Origin: Sphaerisporangium sp.
GTDB lineage: Bacteria; Actinomycetota; Actinomycetes; Streptosporangiales; Streptosporangiaceae
Direction: 5' to 3'
DNA: 61,928 nt
Assembly (NCBI GenBank): GCA_025964675.1
Contig: JAOPYI010000181.1
Coordinates: 1-61,928 of the forward strand
Positions 59,041 through 61,928 of this stretch are shown one piece after another. The stretch's first letter is position 1. Every line of letters begins with the position of its first letter. The notes under the pieces are model-generated. The model was not told the DNA's origin and did no database searches. It worked only from the letters and a program-made list of their open reading frames with translations. Position numbers and translations under genes: made by a program.

Positions 59041-59221
59041 GGCCGGTGGCCCTCCTCACCACGGTTTCCCTGTAACGGGACCTACGGTGTGGTCGTGGGC
59101 GCCTAGAGCAGCGCCCGGTTGATATGACTTATATGTACGGCTGGCGCCGCGCGGGCCCCCCGTGGTGCGATCATCAGCCGACCCGGCTGCTACGCATCCA
59201 CGAGGATGGCCCGCACGAGGT

Positions 59222-59407
59222 CTACCAGCTGGACTTCGTGATGCCGGGCAGCTCGCCCCGGTGCGCCATCTCACGGAAGCACACGCGGCACAGGCCGAAC
59301 TTCCGGTAGACCGCGCGAGGCCGGCCGCAGCGCGTGCACCGAGTGTACGCACGAACGCCGAACTTCGGCTTACGCGCGGCCTTGGCGATCAGGGACTTCT
59401 TAGCCAT
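59222..59407 (-). CDS. rpsN: 30S ribosomal protein S14, zinc type Z
   Basis: S14 type Z, 61 residues: two CxxC pairs (Cys24/Cys27, Cys40/Cys43) bind zinc. The gap from here to rpsH (59041-59221) holds nothing I can assign. Confidence 0.98.
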   Translation of the reverse strand: MAKKSLIAKAARKPKFGVRAYTRCTRCGRPRAVYRKFGLCRVCFREMAHRGELPGITKSSW

Positions 59408-59982
59408 CAGGCCTCCTTAAAGGGGAAGCCGAGAAGCTTGAGCAGCGCCCGGCCCTGGTCGTCGGTCGTAGCCGTGGTCACGACCGTGATGTCCATGCCC
59501 CGCTGACGGTCGACCCGGTCGGGGTCCACCTCGTGGAACATGACCTGCTCGGTGAGACCGAAGGTGTAGTTCCCGTTGCCGTCGAACTGCTTCGGCGAAA
59601 GGCCGCGGAAGTCCCGGATGCGCGGAAGCGCCAGGGACAGCAGCCGGTCGAGGAACTCCCACATGCGGTCGCCGCGAAGCGTCACGTGCGCGCCGATCGG
59701 CATGCCCTCGCGCAGCTTGAACTGCGCGATGGACTTACGAGCGTGGGCGACGGCCGGCTTCTGGCCGGTGATGGCGGTGAGATCGCGCACCGCGCCCTCG
59801 ATGAGCTTGGAGTCACGAGCCGCCTCGCCGACGCCCATGTTCACCTTGATCTTGGTGAGCCTGGGGATCTGCATGGCGTTCTCGATGCCGAACTGCTCGC
59901 GCAGCTTTTCGGCGATCTCCGCGCGGTAGCGCTCCTTGAGGCGCGCCGGCGGGCGCTCGGTCTCAGTTGTGGTGGCGGTCAT
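59407..59982 (-). CDS. rplE: 50S ribosomal protein L5
   Basis: L5, 191 residues, binds 5S r[23 protein letters not shown], then [20 protein letters not shown], with an N-terminal extension ([20 protein letters not shown]). Overlaps neighbours by one base at each end. Confidence 0.98.
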   Translation of the reverse strand: MTATTTETERPPARLKERYRAEIAEKLREQFGIENAMQIPRLTKIKVNMGVGEAARDSKLIEGAVRDLTAITGQKPAVAHARKSIAQFKLREGMPIGAHVTLRGDRMWEFLDRLLSLALPRIRDFRGLSPKQFDGNGNYTFGLTEQVMFHEVDPDRVDRQRGMDITVVTTATTDDQGRALLKLLGFPFKEA

Positions 59983-60290
59983 CAGTTGTCCTCACCCGAT
60001 TCGTCGGCCTGGTCGGCCTTCTTGGCGGGCTTGTCGTCCTTCTTCGCCTCATCCTTGAGCTTCTTGACGTTGCTCACGTGGATGGGGGCCTCCATGGTCT
60101 GCACGCCGCCTTCCTTGGCGCCGCGCGGTCCCTGGTGGGTGACCTTGGAGTGCTTCTTGATCATGTTGACGCCCTCGACCACCACGCGGTCCTCGCGCGG
60201 CAGAGAGAGAATCACCCGACCCTTGGCACCCTTGTCCTTGCCGGCGATGACCTGGACGAGGTCACCCTTCTTCACATGCAGCTTCGGCAT
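59982..60290 (-). CDS. rplX: 50S ribosomal protein L24
   Basis: L24, 102 residues: [20 protein letters not shown] (KOW motif) and the [13 protein letters not shown] segment, then a lysine/aspartate-rich tail [12 protein letters not shown]. Confidence 0.97.
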   Translation of the reverse strand: MPKLHVKKGDLVQVIAGKDKGAKGRVILSLPREDRVVVEGVNMIKKHSKVTHQGPRGAKEGGVQTMEAPIHVSNVKKLKDEAKKDDKPAKKADQADESGEDN

Positions 60291-60658
60291 TACAACACCT
60301 CCGGCGCGAGCGAGATGATGCGCATGAACTTCTTCTCGCGCAGCTCGCGACCCACCGGACCGAAGATACGCGTGCCCCGAGGGTCACCGCTGTCCTTGAT
60401 GATGACCGCGGCGTTCTCGTCGAAGCGGATGTAGGAGCCGTCGGGGCGGCGGCGCTCCTTGGTGGTGCGCACCACGACAGCCTTGACCACATCACCCTTT
60501 TTGACACCCGCGGCGGGAAGGGCGTCCTTCACCGTCGCGACGATGATGTCGCCGATACCCGCGTAGCGCCGACCCGAGCCACCGAGCACACGGATGCACA
60601 AGATCTCCTTGGCACCCGTGTTGTCGGCGACCTTGAGCCGCGACTCCTGCTGGATCAC
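60290..60658 (-). CDS. rplN: 50S ribosomal protein L14
   Basis: L14, 122 residues: [20 protein letters not shown] and [20 protein letters not shown]. First of the spc operon, downstream of a strong hairpin. Confidence 0.98.
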   Translation of the reverse strand: MIQQESRLKVADNTGAKEILCIRVLGGSGRRYAGIGDIIVATVKDALPAAGVKKGDVVKAVVVRTTKERRRPDGSYIRFDENAAVIIKDSGDPRGTRIFGPVGRELREKKFMRIISLAPEVL

Positions 60659-60767
60659 GTCAACTCCCGTGTGTCACGCCGGTTCTCATTCATTGAGCCT
60701 GGCGGAACTAGATTCGGTCTTTACACCCCCGGCGACGGCCGTGCCGGCACCGAGGGGGGACGCCCGC

Positions 60768-60798
60768 GCGGGAGACCCCCTTCCGGGGGGCCTCCCGC
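60768..60798 (-). other. Strong hairpin between rpsQ and rplN
   Basis: GCGGGAG (60768-60774) pairs with CTCCCGC (60792-60798), and CCCCC (60776-60780) pairs with GGGGG (60785-60789). It lies in a 148-base gap that marks the S10/spc operon boundary; it may terminate or attenuate, or be an RNase cut site. Confidence 0.55.
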
Positions 60799-60806
60799 AG
60801 AGCGAC

Positions 60807-61100
60807 TTACTTGGCTCGCTCGAGGATCTCCACGACCCGCCACCGCTTGGTGGCGGACAGCGGCCGGGTCTCCATCAGGAGGACGCGGTCGCCGACGCCG
60901 CAGGAGTTGCCCTCGTCGTGGGCCTTGTACTTGGTCGTACGGCGGATGACCTTGCCGTACAGGGGGTGCTTCACGCGGTCCTCGACGGCGACGACGACGG
61001 TCTTGTCCATCTTGTCGCTGACGACGAGACCCTCACGGGTCTTGCGGTAATTCCGCGCGTTCTTCTCGGTGGTCTCGGTTGTCTCAGTTGTCTCAGCCAT
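60807..61100 (-). CDS. rpsQ: 30S ribosomal protein S17
   Basis: S17, 97 residues: [20 protein letters not shown] and [21 protein letters not shown] short Thr/Glu-repeat N-terminus ([12 protein letters not shown]) precedes it. Overlaps rpmC by eight bases. Confidence 0.97.
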   Translation of the reverse strand: MAETTETTETTEKNARNYRKTREGLVVSDKMDKTVVVAVEDRVKHPLYGKVIRRTTKYKAHDEGNSCGVGDRVLLMETRPLSATKRWRVVEILERAK

Positions 61101-61350
61101 CGCTCGGCTCCTTCTCGACCCTGACGATGCCGAGATCGTGCTCGTGCATCACGGTGTAGATACGGGCGATCTCGCGTCGGACGGCACGGAGCCGCCCGTG
61201 GCTTTCCAACTGACCGGTCGCCGCCTGGAAGCGGAGGTTGAACAGCTCCTCCTTGGCTTCCTTCAGTTTCTGGACCAGCTCTTCCTGCTCAAAGACCCGT
61301 AGCTTGTCACCGGCGGTGGCGACCTCGGCCTTAGCCTTAGCCTGACCCAT
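61093..61350 (-). CDS. rpmC: 50S ribosomal protein L29
   Basis: L29, 85 residues from ATG 61350 (the GTG at 61353 is a possible alternative). Family core: [19 protein letters not shown] and [12 protein letters not shown]. The TGA of rplP overlaps its start (TGATG). Confidence 0.97.
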   Translation of the reverse strand: MGQAKAKAEVATAGDKLRVFEQEELVQKLKEAKEELFNLRFQAATGQLESHGRLRAVRREIARIYTVMHEHDLGIVRVEKEPSDG

Positions 61351-61769
61351 CACGCCTCACCTACTTCGCGCTTGACGAACCGGCACTTCATCGGGAGCTT
61401 GTGCATCGCACGACGGAGGGCCTCACGGGCCACCGGCTCGGTGACACCCGAAAGCTCGAACATGACACGGCCGGGCTTGACGTTGGCGATCCACCACTCC
61501 GGCGAACCCTTACCGGAACCCATGCGGGTCTCGGCCGGCTTCTTCGTCAGGGGACGGTCCGGGAAGATGTTGATCCACACCTTGCCACCACGGCGGATGT
61601 GCCGAGTCATGGCGATACGTGCGGCCTCGATCTGGCGGTTGGTCACGTAGTGGTGCTCAAGCGCCTGGATGCCGAACTCGCCGAACACGACCCTGGTGCC
61701 GCCCTTGGCGGCTCCGCTGCGGTCAGGCCGGTGCTGTTTACGGTGCTTGACCCTGCGTGGGATCAGCAT
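61350..61769 (-). CDS. rplP: 50S ribosomal protein L16
   Basis: L16, 139 residues: [40 protein letters not shown] and [20 protein letters not shown]. Two bases after the rpsC stop. Confidence 0.98.
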   Translation of the reverse strand: MLIPRRVKHRKQHRPDRSGAAKGGTRVVFGEFGIQALEHHYVTNRQIEAARIAMTRHIRRGGKVWINIFPDRPLTKKPAETRMGSGKGSPEWWIANVKPGRVMFELSGVTEPVAREALRRAMHKLPMKCRFVKREVGEA

Positions 61770-61771
61770 GG

Positions 61772-61928
61772 TCAGCTCCCCTCAGCACCCGGCTGCTCCG
61801 CCGGGCCGGTCTCGGGCGCCCCTGCGGGCGCGTTGGATTCTGTCTTCGGCCCACGGCCGCCGCCACGAGGGGCGCCGCCGTCACGGCCGCCACGCCCTCC
61901 GGCGCCGCCACCGCCGCCGCCGCCCGCG
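61772..61928 (-). CDS. rpsC: 30S ribosomal protein S3, C-terminal end (partial)
   Basis: Only the last 51 residues are in the window. The frame reads a glycine/arginine-rich tail ([17 protein letters not shown], then [19 protein letters not shown]) ending at TGA 61772-61774. Such low-complexity tails are usual for actinobacterial S3. Position upstream of rplP confirms it; the KH domains lie outside. Confidence 0.9.
   Translation of the reverse strand, partial: AGGGGGGGAGGRGGRDGGAPRGGGRGPKTESNAPAGAPETGPAEQPGAEGS

Overview
The window is a GC-rich, gene-dense stretch of an actinobacterial chromosome. GTG starts are frequent, a DUF397 protein is present, there is a SigD/ShbA-type sigma factor beside guaB and DUF5319, an actinobacterial groES-groEL pair sits under a CIRCE operator, and the t6A/alr/acpS/coaA/glmM/rplM-rpsI/alpha-operon/spc-operon order is typical of the Streptomyces-Streptosporangiales side of the phylum. 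A member of the Streptosporangiales is my best guess from gene content. That is an inference, since no 16S gene or species marker is present.

Layout. 1-3 kb: the tail of an unidentified gene, a minus-strand pair made of a TTWD-repeat exported peptide and a small partner protein behind two palindromes, a DUF397 protein, and a DUF2157/GDYXXLXY membrane pair. 3-10.4 kb: acyltransferase, guaA, a beta-propeller lipoprotein and glpD with an unusual N-terminal extension. 10.6-13.6 kb: a DeoR-family regulator divergent from an amino-sugar pair (SIS isomerase and nagA). 13.6-21.5 kb: guaB3, guaB, DUF5319, a very short RsdA-like anti-sigma candidate, the sigma factor, groEL, groES and a THUMP-like methyltransferase. 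21.7-34 kb: a long heptad-repeat coiled-coil protein, the t6A genes tsaD-rimI-tsaB and tsaE interrupted by a sortase and its putative substrate, an alpha/beta hydrolase, alr, nnr, acpS, and two adjacent proteins built from tandem YbjQ-like domains. 34-39 kb: coaA and a translationally coupled ABC transporter quartet (ATPase-permease-ATPase-permease). 39-47 kb: glmM-rpsI-rplM, a CAP-domain protein, and two tandem paralogs with a proline-rich cytoplasmic part, one membrane helix and a shared extracytoplasmic domain with two cysteines. 47-61.9 kb: truA, then the complete alpha and spc operons and the end of the S10 operon, all on the minus strand, cut off inside rpsC.

Much of the window is core biology: translation (22 ribosomal proteins, infA, rpoA, secY, adk, map, t6A synthesis, truA), purine nucleotides (guaA, guaB, guaB3), cell-wall precursors (glmM, alr, nagA/SIS), cofactors (coaA, acpS, nnr) and protein folding (groES/groEL). 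The least explained material sits between these blocks: the TTWD-repeat peptide, the paired YbjQ-array proteins, the proline-rich paralogs, the coiled-coil protein and the sortase pair. Seven genes have a TANNNT box 6-8 bases before the start codon and no obvious Shine-Dalgarno, which suggests widespread leaderless transcription.

No tRNA, rRNA, CRISPR array, insertion sequence, prophage or integrase was recognised.
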